Positions 36,961 to 44,430 of a stretch of DNA of 64,000 nt are shown here, one piece after another. Both the position numbers and the translations under genes were made by a program. Numbering within the stretch: the first letter of the stretch is position 1; each line of letters begins with the position of its first letter. Source of the stretch: Lysinibacillus xylanilyticus (GTDB lineage: Bacteria; Bacillota; Bacilli; Bacillales_A; Planococcaceae); the NCBI RefSeq assembly GCF_001708185.1, contig NZ_MDDN01000005.1, positions 62,001-126,000 of the forward strand. Reading direction: 5' to 3'. The notes below the pieces were generated by a model. The model was not told the origin of the DNA, did not search any database, and saw only the letters and a list, made by a program, of their open reading frames with translations.

Positions 36961-37190
36961 AGTGAGAGATACTACCGCTGTTGTAACGAGTGCCCATCTC
37001 GTCGTAATCTACTCACAAACTTGCTTTCGGTACGAAGCTCAAAGGTCATTTTCAAAAGGGGTCATTTACCTCATTTCCACCAACAGAGGCTCTCTATTTA
37101 ACGCTTACCCAATTTACTTTTCCTTATCAACGCTTTCACTATAGATTGGTATCATTTTACTATTTTCCCTTATGAATTGCAATGAATGTC

Positions 37191-37280
37191 GATAAATGAC
37201 TGAAAACGTTCGATAAACTATTCATAGTTCTCGATAAAATGAAAAAGTTGGGCGGTAAAATAGAAAATGTAGTCGATAAA
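37191..37280 (+). repeat. 21-bp-phased GATAAA array, copy C3 (5 cores)
   Basis: GATAAA begins at 37191, 37212, 37233 and 37275, with a GGTAAA variant at 37254: exactly 21 bp apart throughout. Each core is preceded by C or TC, but the roughly 14 bases between cores are unrelated. Confidence 0.75.
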
Positions 37281-37283
37281 ATT

Positions 37284-37931
37284 TTATCCTAGTTTTAAAT
37301 AGAGTAACTCATTTAAATTATTTATGACGATGTCTGCTTTTTCTAATTCCGTTTCTTGTGCAAAGTCGAAACGTACTCCAACTGAGAGTAACTGATTGTC
37401 ATGAGCTGCCTGAATATCAGAGGAACGATCCCCTACAACTGCTCCACTTTGAATAGCATTTTCCTCGATGACCTTTTTGGCCAAATCAGATTTATGGCCA
37501 CTCGAAATAGACTGAATGCTATATGTACCTTTAATAAAACGCTGTAATTGATAAGTTTCTACTATCGCTTGTAAATACTCAGTTTGTCCATTACTTGCTA
37601 TGAATAAATGAAAGTTTTCTGCCAAAGCCTCAAGTGTTTGCTCTGCATTTGGATACAGTGCGCCCTGGTGATTACGTATTTGTTCAATCAGCTTAACATG
37701 GAATAATGCATTGCTCTCTTCACGTGTCTCTAACGTATGCATAGGACATAACGTTTCCCACACAACAGGTAATGGAACACCCATAATTTCTCGGTACTTC
37801 TCTAGCGGTGTATCTCCCTGCCACAAGCCCTTTGCACGCAATACATCGAATGTTGCTGATAGCGCAGGCTCTAATATTAGATTTGTTTGAAATAAAGTAC
37901 CATCCATATCAAAAATAATCGCTTTTTTCAT
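37284..37931 (-). CDS. HAD-family phosphatase
   Basis: The 215-residue cytoplasmic HAD hydrolase of the phosphoglycolate phosphatase-like group has motif I FDMDGTLF (about residues 7-14), motif II in IASNGQ, and motif IV in VVGDRSSDIQAA. The Asp nucleophile and acid/base Asp are present. The substrate is unknown. It follows fosB on the same strand, separated by 54 bases. The gene pair is flanked on both sides by 21-bp-phased arrays. Confidence 0.83.
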   Translation of the reverse strand: MKKAIIFDMDGTLFQTNLILEPALSATFDVLRAKGLWQGDTPLEKYREIMGVPLPVVWETLCPMHTLETREESNALFHVKLIEQIRNHQGALYPNAEQTLEALAENFHLFIASNGQTEYLQAIVETYQLQRFIKGTYSIQSISSGHKSDLAKKVIEENAIQSGAVVGDRSSDIQAAHDNQLLSVGVRFDFAQETELEKADIVINNLNELLYLKLG

Positions 37932-37985
37932 AAAAACACCCCTTCTATAGTATCAACGTATTTATTAGAAGGAGTGTTTCAACTA

Positions 37986-38411
37986 TTAGGCATCAAAAAA
38001 CTCCATATGCGTTTTTTCCTTCTTATAGTAATCCAATCGATCCTGTAAAGTCCCTGTATGGAATTCGAATTTATGACCGTCTGGATCTGTGAAATAAATC
38101 GACTTTTTATCTCTTACATCTCTTTGTCTACCTTCTAGAACGTTGACATTATGTTGGATTAGCTTTTCATACATTTTGTCAAAATCATCCTCATGGATAG
38201 AAAATGCGATATGAGTATAGGATTGATGTATTTCATCGCGTGGAATATCCTTTTCTACATTAAGAGCAAGCCACAGCCCATTTACATCAAAATAGGCTGT
38301 ACTGCTCCCCTTCACCAATAACTTTGCGTCAAAAACTTTTTCATAGAATGCAATGGATTCCTCTAGATTTGACACCGAAAATAATAAATGGTTAATGTTT
38401 TGGATTGTCAT
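37986..38411 (-). CDS. fosB: metallothiol transferase FosB (fosfomycin resistance)
   Basis: The 141-residue VOC-fold enzyme opens the fosfomycin epoxide with bacillithiol, using a divalent metal. It closely follows Bacillus Fos[15 protein letters not shown] (His ligand, about residue 7), [22 protein letters not shown] (His ligand, about 67), [27 protein letters not shown] (Glu ligand, about 115). All three metal ligands are visible. Chromosomal FosB gives intrinsic low-level resistance. Confidence 0.93.
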   Translation of the reverse strand: MTIQNINHLLFSVSNLEESIAFYEKVFDAKLLVKGSSTAYFDVNGLWLALNVEKDIPRDEIHQSYTHIAFSIHEDDFDKMYEKLIQHNVNVLEGRQRDVRDKKSIYFTDPDGHKFEFHTGTLQDRLDYYKKEKTHMEFFDA

Positions 38412-38438
38412 GCCTGTGCCCCTAACTTTGAAATCGCT

Positions 38439-38548
38439 GATAGAAGTGTGATTATCGCTGATAAACTGTTTAAAATCGATGATAAATCCTATCCCACCGC
38501 TGATAAATTACTATCTGCGCTGATAAAACCTTCAATATCGCTGATAAC
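38439..38548 (+). repeat. 21-bp-phased GATAAA array, copy C4 (6 cores)
   Basis: GATA begins at 38439, 38460, 38481, 38502, 38522 and 38543 (spacings 21, 21, 21, 20, 21). Most cores read CGCTGATAA; the 10-12 bases between conserved parts differ from unit to unit. It lies between fosB and rsgA, in the same orientation as array C3. Confidence 0.78.
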
Positions 38549-38574
38549 TCGCTCGTTCTTAGATCAAGAGTCAT

Positions 38575-39651
38575 TTATTTTGATTTTTTACCTTTCTTTA
38601 AGCCTTTCGAGATTTGCTTCCATTTGCGTTGCTCAGTTAGTTTTGCCTGCGCATTTGTTTTTCGTTCAATAAAGGCAAGCTCTTTCTGTAGCTTAAAATA
38701 GCTTTGGAGACGCGATTGTTCCAGCACACCATCTGTAATCGCTTGCTGTACAGCACAATGTGGCTCCTTTTGATGTGTGCAATCCCGATAATGACAGGCT
38801 GCCGAAAGTTCCTCGATATCCTTAAAGCTAGAGGATAAACTATCACCCTGATCCCATAATTGTAGCTCTCGCATTCCAGGTGTATCGATTAAACAGCCCC
38901 CACTCGGCAATACAACTAACTCACGATGTGTTGTTGTGTGGCGCCCCTTTGCATCATCTTCACGAATACCCGCAACCTTCATAAAGTCCTCACCACTTAG
39001 AGCATTTGTCAATGTGGATTTCCCTGCACCAGAAGAGCCGAGCAAAGCACCTGTCACGCCTTCTGTAAATAGCGCGCGAATATCTGCTAAGCCCTCACCC
39101 GACAAAGCGCTAGTGACAAAAACATCCACGCCGAACGCTACAGACTCAACCTCACGTATCATACTAGAAATATCTTCACATAAATCGGCCTTCGTCAATA
39201 CAACAACCGGCTTTGCACCAGAATCCCAAGCAGCTACTAAATAGCGTTCTAAACGACGAATATTAAAGTCTGCATTTAAGCTCATAACTAACAGCACAAT
39301 ATCAACATTTGACGCTACAATCTGCTCTTGTATTTCCAGCCCTGCGACCTTGCGGGAGAAGACTGATTTTCGTGTAAATAATTTATGAATAATCGCCTTT
39401 TCCTCACCTGGCATTTTCTCAACTAGCACCCAATCTCCCACTGCTGGGAAATCCTCACGTGCCAATGATGTATACGCGTAATGTCCAGCAATCGTCGCTA
39501 GCCACTCTCCTTCTTCAGCGAGTACACGATAGGAATGCTTATGCTCTAAAGTTACCCTTGCCGGCACACAATTCGCTAACTTAGCCTCCTGTTTAAATCC
39601 AGTCATTTGCTCTTCAAAATATGTTGAAAATCCTAAAGTTGTTAAATTCAA
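38575..39651 (-). CDS. rsgA: ribosome small-subunit GTPase RsgA
   Basis: RsgA is a circularly permuted GTPase that helps mature the 30S subunit. The 358-residue protein has an N-terminal OB-like domain, LTKADL (G4) before GSSGAGKSTLTNAL (G1) and DTPGMRE (G3), which shows the permuted order. A C-terminal zinc finger follows: CHYRDCTHQKEPHC. Bacillales normally encode rsgA next to prkC and rpe. This isolated copy, with no such neighbours, is probably a paralogue. The start is TTG 39651 behind AGGAGG. It sits behind a leader with a small ORF and a terminator (39705-39945). Confidence 0.88.
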   Translation of the reverse strand: MNLTTLGFSTYFEEQMTGFKQEAKLANCVPARVTLEHKHSYRVLAEEGEWLATIAGHYAYTSLAREDFPAVGDWVLVEKMPGEEKAIIHKLFTRKSVFSRKVAGLEIQEQIVASNVDIVLLVMSLNADFNIRRLERYLVAAWDSGAKPVVVLTKADLCEDISSMIREVESVAFGVDVFVTSALSGEGLADIRALFTEGVTGALLGSSGAGKSTLTNALSGEDFMKVAGIREDDAKGRHTTTHRELVVLPSGGCLIDTPGMRELQLWDQGDSLSSSFKDIEELSAACHYRDCTHQKEPHCAVQQAITDGVLEQSRLQSYFKLQKELAFIERKTNAQAKLTEQRKWKQISKGLKKGKKSK

Positions 39652-39704
39652 TTTGTTTTCCTCCTAAATGTGCATATCATTTGTCATCAATTGATAAAAA
39701 ACAT

Positions 39705-39743
39705 AAAAAAACCTTGTCTCTGCGCAATTCGGCAGTTACAAGA
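39705..39743 (-). terminator. leader terminator (attenuator) upstream of rsgA
   Basis: On the minus strand CTTGT-AA-CTGC and GCAG-AG-ACAAG pair around loop CGAATTGC and are followed by T7 (39705-39711), 54 bases before the rsgA start codon. Bases 39724-39732 are perfectly complementary to 39844-39852 in the upstream small ORF. Confidence 0.78.
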
Positions 39744-39806
39744 TTCACAGGCACATTTAAGAGAATATACAAATCACCACCATTGTGATTTAAATACACT
39801 GCGTGG

Positions 39807-39881
39807 TTAATTTATATATTTTAGGCGTGTGAAATTGAACAAACCGAATTGCAGTTCGTTAAAAACGGATCTATTCATCAT
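39807..39881 (-). CDS. 24-residue leader peptide in the rsgA leader
   Basis: The small frame begins ATGATG at 39881, six to seven bases after AGGTG, encodes MMNRSVFNEL... ending RLKYIN, and stops at 39807. It is the first open frame after a good promoter (TTGACA-N17-TATATT). Codons 10-13 contain GCAATTCGG, which can pair with CCGAATTGC of the downstream terminator, so ribosome position on this frame could decide between antitermination and termination. The peptide matches no leader I know. The coding call rests on start context and position only. Confidence 0.6.
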   Translation of the reverse strand: MMNRSVFNELQFGLFNFTRLKYIN

Positions 39882-39915
39882 GTCACATCACCTACTTCCG
39901 ATATTAGTTGTTTTT

Positions 39916-39944
39916 AATATATCGGAATTTTCCTAAAATGTCAA
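39916..39944 (-). promoter_or_regulatory. rsgA leader promoter
   Basis: On the minus strand TTGACA (39939-39944), a 17-base spacer and TATATT (39916-39921) precede the 24-codon leader frame by about 35 bases. Confidence 0.78.
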
Positions 39945-40022
39945 TTACAATCTTACAAGCATGTATCCCCTCCTCCATTGCATACAATAAACTAGACCAC
40001 TATTTGCGAAGGAGATGTTGAA

Positions 40023-41105
40023 TTGTCAAAAATCACTTCTATCAGTACATACCAACCACCATACACATTACAACAGACAAACGCGGAGGGGCTAACGAAG
40101 GAGCTGTTTCATGCAAAAATCCCTAAATTAGAGCGCTATTTAAAAGTTTTTGAGAATGGTGGTATTGAAACACGTCATTTTTGTGTGCCGCCAGAATGGC
40201 ATCGTACGGATCATTCCTTTGAGGAACGTAACAATTTATATATTGAGCTAGCTACACAATATAGTGTTGAGGTCATTCAAGCCTGTTTACAAAATGAAGC
40301 GTTTTTAGAAACACCAATTTCTCCTAAAGATATTGATGCCATTATTTTCGTGAGTAGCACCGGCATTTCAACTCCAAGTATTGATGCCCGAGTTATGAAT
40401 AAACTTCCTTTTTCAGACAGACTTAAACGTATTCCACTCTGGGGACTTGGTTGCGCTGGTGGTGCGGCCGGCATTAGTAGAGCCTATGATTTTTGTCGTG
40501 CCCATCCAGAAGCAAAAGTTCTAGTCGTTTGTGTCGAGCTTTGTAGTCTAACCTTTCAGCCCAATGATTTTTCAAAAAGTAATTTAATCGGTGCCTCTCT
40601 TTTTGCAGATGGAGCCGCATGCATACTTGTCTGTGGAGATGAGGCGGAAATTACAGTAAAAAAATCAGTACCTGCTATTATCGGGACTGGATCTAAATGG
40701 ATGCCTGATTCCGAAAATGTGATGGGGTGGAATATTAAAAATAATGGTCTACATGTCGTTTTTCAGAAAAGTATCCCTGCCATCATCACCAAATGGTTCG
40801 GGCCATTCATTGAACAATTTTTATTGGAACATGAGCTATACAGTGAACAGCTTAACCATTTCATTGCACATCCTGGCGGTAAAAAAGTGTTAAAGGCTTA
40901 TGAGGATACTTTGTACCTAGCTTCCAAAAAAACTGATATTTCTCGGGAAATATTGAAATTTCACGGAAATATGTCATCTCCTACGGTGCTATATGTATTG
41001 GAGCAATTTATGTTAAATGAAGGACAGGTGGAAGATACTGGCCTGCTAGTCGCTCTCGGCCCTGGCTTCTGTGCTGAAGCTATATTACTTAAATGGAGGG
41101 AGTAG
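40023..41105 (+). CDS. bcsA: type III polyketide synthase (chalcone synthase-like)
   Basis: The 360-residue enzyme has the thiolase-fold catalytic Cys in GLGCAGGAAG (about residue 142), His in FIAHPGGKKVL (about 284) and Asn in FHGNMSSPTVLYVL (about 318), the triad of chalcone synthase-like enzymes. In B. subtilis the equivalent BcsA/BpsA makes alkylpyrones from long-chain acyl-CoA and malonyl-CoA. The start is TTG 40023 behind AAGGAG. One base separates it from the methyltransferase gene, the same pairing as bcsA-ypbQ. Confidence 0.9.
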   Translation: MSKITSISTYQPPYTLQQTNAEGLTKELFHAKIPKLERYLKVFENGGIETRHFCVPPEWHRTDHSFEERNNLYIELATQYSVEVIQACLQNEAFLETPISPKDIDAIIFVSSTGISTPSIDARVMNKLPFSDRLKRIPLWGLGCAGGAAGISRAYDFCRAHPEAKVLVVCVELCSLTFQPNDFSKSNLIGASLFADGAACILVCGDEAEITVKKSVPAIIGTGSKWMPDSENVMGWNIKNNGLHVVFQKSIPAIITKWFGPFIEQFLLEHELYSEQLNHFIAHPGGKKVLKAYEDTLYLASKKTDISREILKFHGNMSSPTVLYVLEQFMLNEGQVEDTGLLVALGPGFCAEAILLKWRE

Positions 41106-41106
41106 C

Positions 41107-41649
41107 ATGATTTTCTACATTATTTTATTTCTCGTCATTCTACAAAGATTGACAGAAGTTTCAATTGCAAAACGCAATGAAAAATGGATGCTTTCACAAG
41201 GTGCCTATGAAGTGGGTGCCTCTCATTATCCATATATGGTTACGATGCACATTAGTTTTTTCCTCTTTTTAATTGTTGAAGTAATTACTAATGACACTGG
41301 TTTATCGCCCTTATTTCCGTTATTGTTCTTTTTGTTTGTGATCGTGCAAGCATTGCGTATTTGGTGTATTCGATCACTAGGAACTTTTTGGAACACCAAA
41401 ATATTGATTCTACCTAACGCAGAGGTGGTAAAGAAAGGGCCTTATACATTTATGCGCCACCCAAATTACGCAGTTGTTTGTTTGGAAATTCTTCTTCTAC
41501 CTTTAATGTTTCAAGCATATTTTACGGCATTTTGCTTTACACTTTTAAATATGACAATATTATCAGTACGCATTCCAATTGAGGAAAAAGCGTTGCGTGA
41601 TGCTACGAACTATAATCATGTATTTCAAAAGAAGATTTCGGAATCCTAG
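41107..41649 (+). CDS. ypbQ: isoprenylcysteine methyltransferase-like protein YpbQ
   Basis: The 180-residue membrane protein has about five hydrophobic segments and the ICMT-like C-terminal motif GPYTFMRHPNYAVVCLEIL (about residues 117-135) with IPIEEKAL near the end. In B. subtilis YpbQ/BpsB methylates the alkylpyrone product of BcsA. The start ATG 41107 follows GGAGGGAGTAGC, one base after the bcsA stop. A longer frame from 41071 overlaps bcsA and has no site. Confidence 0.87.
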   Translation: MIFYIILFLVILQRLTEVSIAKRNEKWMLSQGAYEVGASHYPYMVTMHISFFLFLIVEVITNDTGLSPLFPLLFFLFVIVQALRIWCIRSLGTFWNTKILILPNAEVVKKGPYTFMRHPNYAVVCLEILLLPLMFQAYFTAFCFTLLNMTILSVRIPIEEKALRDATNYNHVFQKKISES

Positions 41650-41671
41650 CCGAAATCTTCTTTGTTTTTTT
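41630..41671. terminator. terminator between ypbQ and zagA
   Basis: AAGAAGATTTCGG and CCGAAATCTTCTT form a 13-bp stem whose loop contains the ypbQ stop codon. T7 follows. Confidence 0.88.
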
Positions 41672-41673
41672 CG

Positions 41674-42867
41674 TTAATGCCATTCCCAATTGAATGGATC
41701 TTGTAAACTCTCCCACGGTTTCTTAAACTCATCTTCCGTTAATAAACATCTGTCCAATTCTTTTATAATCGATTCTTTCTCTAGATTAATCCCAATGAGC
41801 ACAAGCTGGGTCATCCGATCTCCGAATTTTTCATCCCAATCTTCTAGTACCTCAGGGCTCTGCAAGAAAACATCTTGCTGCTGTTCCTTTGGCAAAGCGG
41901 CTACCCAATAAGAAACGGGTTCTATTTTTGCCGACGAGCCTGCCTGTGATAGTAATAATGCAACATCTTGATGTTTCGCACTCCAAATAATCCCCTTTGC
42001 TCTAACAATCGATTCTGGCATATGATCACACCATTCTACAAAACGCATTGGATGAAATGGTCTACTACGCTTATAGGTGAAAGAAGAAATACCGTACTCC
42101 TCTGTTTCTGGTGTATGATTTTCATGACCTAGCTCTAATTCCTTTAGCCAACCAGCAGATTCAGATACCCTTTCAAAGTCAAAGCGCCCAGTATTTAAAA
42201 TTTCAGTTGGCTCTATGACACCATTAACTGTACGAATTAGCCTAGCTTCAGGTTGTAAAGCGCGCAAAATACGCTCTAATCTTTCAAGCTCGTCCACTGA
42301 TACTAAATCACATTTGTTTAATATAAGGACATCACAAAACTCAATTTGGTCGATGAGTAAGTCGGCAACATCCCGCTCATCTAATTCACCTACTGCCTCC
42401 TTACGCTCTAAAAGACTTTCACCTGATTGGAAATCGTGCCAAAAACGATTCGCATCGACAACAGTCACCATCGTATCAAGCTGGCAAAACTTTGTTAAAT
42501 CAATACCAAGCTCCTCGTCTAAATAGCTAAACGTTTGGGCAACGGGTATTGGCTCACTAATCCCTGTCGATTCAATTAAAATGTAATCAATAGTACCAAG
42601 CTTGGCGAGACGTTCCACTTCCTGCAACAAATCCTCACGCAACGTGCAGCAAATACAACCATTCGATAATTCCACAAATTTTTCCTCTGTTCGTGAAATG
42701 CCGCTTCCATTTGCGATTAGCTCTGCATCAATATTAATGTCACTCATATCATTGACGATTACAGCCACACGCATATCCTTTTCATTTTGTAGAACATGAT
42801 TCATCATCGTTGTTTTACCAGAACCTAAATAACCACTTAAAACTGTAACAGGAATTTTTTTTACCAT
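41674..42867 (-). CDS. zagA: zinc-responsive COG0523 GTPase (ZagA/YciC)
   Basis: The 397-residue GTPase is the same length as B. subtilis ZagA (YciC). Walker A is GYLGSGKTT (about residues 12-20), the metal-binding CxCC motif is NGCICCTL (about 69-76), the G3/G4-like segments are ESTGISEP and NKCDLV, and the C-terminal CobW domain has SSFTYKRSRPFHP. COG0523 proteins act as zinc metallochaperones and become important when zinc is scarce. A Zur box directly before the ribosome binding site supports zinc control. Confidence 0.92.
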   Translation of the reverse strand: MVKKIPVTVLSGYLGSGKTTMMNHVLQNEKDMRVAVIVNDMSDINIDAELIANGSGISRTEEKFVELSNGCICCTLREDLLQEVERLAKLGTIDYILIESTGISEPIPVAQTFSYLDEELGIDLTKFCQLDTMVTVVDANRFWHDFQSGESLLERKEAVGELDERDVADLLIDQIEFCDVLILNKCDLVSVDELERLERILRALQPEARLIRTVNGVIEPTEILNTGRFDFERVSESAGWLKELELGHENHTPETEEYGISSFTYKRSRPFHPMRFVEWCDHMPESIVRAKGIIWSAKHQDVALLLSQAGSSAKIEPVSYWVAALPKEQQQDVFLQSPEVLEDWDEKFGDRMTQLVLIGINLEKESIIKELDRCLLTEDEFKKPWESLQDPFNWEWH

Positions 42868-42880
42868 TTTTACAACTCCT

Positions 42881-42902
42881 CAAATCGTAATCATTACTAT
42901 TT
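42881..42902 (-). promoter_or_regulatory. Zur box upstream of zagA
   Basis: AAATCGTAAT-C-ATTACTATTT fits the Bacillus Zur consensus AAATCGTAATNATTACGATTT with one mismatch. On the minus strand it runs into GAGGAG, the zagA ribosome binding site. Confidence 0.85.
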
Positions 42903-42943
42903 ATAGTTTGTAATTAAAACACATATTCCAACATAATGCAACG

Positions 42944-42966
42944 ATCAATTATGCCTCGACATAATT
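42944..42966 (+). repeat. short family B palindrome between zagA and rpmG
   Basis: ATCAATTATGCCTCGACATAATT, one base different from a perfect copy of the core, lies between the divergent Zur-controlled units. Confidence 0.65.
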
Positions 42967-42982
42967 TAGTGAAATTACCTTA

Positions 42983-43035
42983 TTGACATATTTCATTAAA
43001 AATAATAATGTATAAAGCGTAATGATTACTATTTA
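42983..43035 (+). promoter_or_regulatory. rpmG promoter with Zur box
   Basis: TTGACA (42983-42988), 17 bases and TAATGT (43006-43011), then a Zur box AAAGCGTAAT-G-ATTACTATTT (43014-43034) over the expected transcription start. Confidence 0.83.
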
Positions 43036-43051
43036 AAAGAGGAGGCTTTTT

Positions 43052-43201
43052 ATGCGCGTACAAGTAACATTAGCCTGTACCGAAACAGGTGATAAAAACT
43101 ACATCACGACGAAAAACAAACGAAATAATCCTGAGAGACTGGAGCTTAAAAAATATTCCCCACGTTTGAAAAGAGTCACACTGCACCGAGAAACGAAATA
43201 A
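43052..43201 (+). CDS. rpmG: ribosomal protein L33, cysteine-poor form
   Basis: The 49-residue protein begins [17 protein letters not shown] and ends RVTLHRETK, with [17 protein letters not shown], a clear L33. Zinc-binding L33 has two CxxC pairs; here the second is SPRL and the first has only one Cys, so it should not bind zinc. Such zinc-independent copies replace the zinc form when zinc is limiting. The Zur box over its promoter agrees. The start ATG 43052 follows GAGGAGGC. Confidence 0.93.
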   Translation: MRVQVTLACTETGDKNYITTKNKRNNPERLELKKYSPRLKRVTLHRETK

Positions 43202-43217
43202 TTCCCCTAATCACATA

Positions 43218-43268
43218 AAAATGGCTGTTTCAAAAGTGACTTCACTTACTTTTGAAACAGCTTATTTA
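43218..43268 (+). terminator. terminator of rpmG
   Basis: GCTGTTTCAAAAGT and ACTTTTGAAACAGC form a 14-bp stem followed by TTATTT. Confidence 0.8.
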
Positions 43269-43312
43269 AAACGGGAAGAAAAAAAGATATGATCCCCTTT
43301 CAACAACCTACT

Positions 43313-44104
43313 TTATACGGTTTTATTAGTGTTTATTTCTATAGCTAGCTCGTTCAATTTCTGCTCCATTTCATCAAGAAAACGTAATTTATGATCCAGC
43401 TGCCCTTCAAAATCTACAGATTGAGCCAATACTTTATTTACCTGAGCATCCAATTGTGTAAAAACTTCCGGATGAATTATCGTTTTTCCATTCAAGGAAG
43501 AGATTTGTTTTTTTTCATTCGCTAATTGTTGCGATAATTTTTCTATCTCGCTGTTTTTTTCCTCTATTTCTTTAGTTAAATATTTATTGAGATTATCTGA
43601 ATTGGCTTGTTCTAAGCGCGATCTCTCCATTGCTTCAACGATTGCCTCCATTTGTTCGCTTATTTCTTTTGTAAAATCACTTACCTTGTTTTCAAGGCCA
43701 GCAATGTCCGCCTTATAATTAACATCTGTATTCACTGAAAGTAATTCAACTTTAGTGTCTTTTAATAGTTTATTCTCTGCACGCAGCTCTTCTATTTCTT
43801 TTAATAATGTCTCTATCGAAGAAATTTGTTTTTTTTTGTGAATTTCTCTTATTTGAATATCATCATTGTAGGCTTCTGTTTCTTTTTCATAGTCTCTCTT
43901 CAGCTTTAAAAGCTCCATCGAAAGCTCCTTCTTTTGATTGGTTAATTGGACATTTTCTCGCTCTAGTCTTAGTACTAATGAATAATAATCGCTATCTCTG
44001 AGCCTGTTAACTTCATTTTTATATTTCGCTAATTCGGCTCTTAAAAAAATGATCATTTGCTGCAGTTGAGCAGGATCATTGTTTTTGACAATATCATTAT
44101 CCAC
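43313..44104 (-). CDS. coiled-coil protein, probable spore-associated cluster
   Basis: The protein of about 263 residues is predicted almost entirely coiled coil (continuous K/E/L heptads from about residue 25 to 215), with no signal peptide or membrane segment. The start GTG 44104 is 8 bases after AGGAGG; an ATG at 44122 overlaps the upstream stop. It is last in a three-gene unit. I recognise no family. Placement beside a BclB-domain protein and a Cys-rich protein suggests a spore or exosporium structural role, which is inference. Confidence 0.6.
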   Translation of the reverse strand: MDNDIVKNNDPAQLQQMIIFLRAELAKYKNEVNRLRDSDYYSLVLRLERENVQLTNQKKELSMELLKLKRDYEKETEAYNDDIQIREIHKKKQISSIETLLKEIEELRAENKLLKDTKVELLSVNTDVNYKADIAGLENKVSDFTKEISEQMEAIVEAMERSRLEQANSDNLNKYLTKEIEEKNSEIEKLSQQLANEKKQISSLNGKTIIHPEVFTQLDAQVNKVLAQSVDFEGQLDHKLRFLDEMEQKLNELAIEINTNKTV

Positions 44105-44118
44105 AATTGCACCTCCTA

Positions 44119-44430
44119 TCACGACATTTTTTTAAGTAAACTTATCACTTCTTCAAATTGCTCCTTACTATCCTCTAACATTTCATCAAGCTGCTTTATA
44201 ATCTTCAATTCTAGTTCTTTGTTGTAAATTTCTTTATGACCAATTTCTCCAGTTTTTCTCTTTTCTCCTGACATTAAATAGGCAATGAGTAGATTCAATG
44301 TGCCTTTTTCGAGATACGCAAAGCTGTTATTTTTCGTATTACTAGAGTTAGATAGATTCGTAAGTTGTTCCTTTATTAGTTGATGGACAACACTATCTAT
44401 TTTTTGATTTATATTTTCAGACTCACTCAT
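44119..44430 (-). CDS. small hypothetical protein of the spore-surface cluster
   Basis: The 103-residue soluble, helical protein has SSNTKNNSFAYLEKGTLNLLIAYLMSGEKRKTGE in its middle. The start ATG 44430 follows AGGAGGATGAAA and overlaps the preceding gene by 8 bases. Its stop overlaps the longer possible start of the next gene. Tight packing shows an operon of three. No family recognised. Confidence 0.6.
   Translation of the reverse strand: MSESENINQKIDSVVHQLIKEQLTNLSNSSNTKNNSFAYLEKGTLNLLIAYLMSGEKRKTGEIGHKEIYNKELELKIIKQLDEMLEDSKEQFEEVISLLKKMS

Larger units (their letters stand above)
36658..37125 (-). promoter_or_regulatory. T-box leader, methionine-specific, controlling metG and interrupted by repeat B2
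   Basis: Minus strand, in order: Stem I (AGAGAGCCTCTGTTGG, 37083-37098) with specifier GAAAATGACC (ATG, Met, at 37047-37049); a hairpin ACGAG..CTCGT; then a family B repeat of roughly 190 bases (36767-36960); then Stem III CAAATAGTGTGAGCTATTTG, the T-box GGTGGTAACACGGG and a terminator at 36658-36690. All essential parts are present, but the linker is much longer than usual. Confidence 0.85.
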
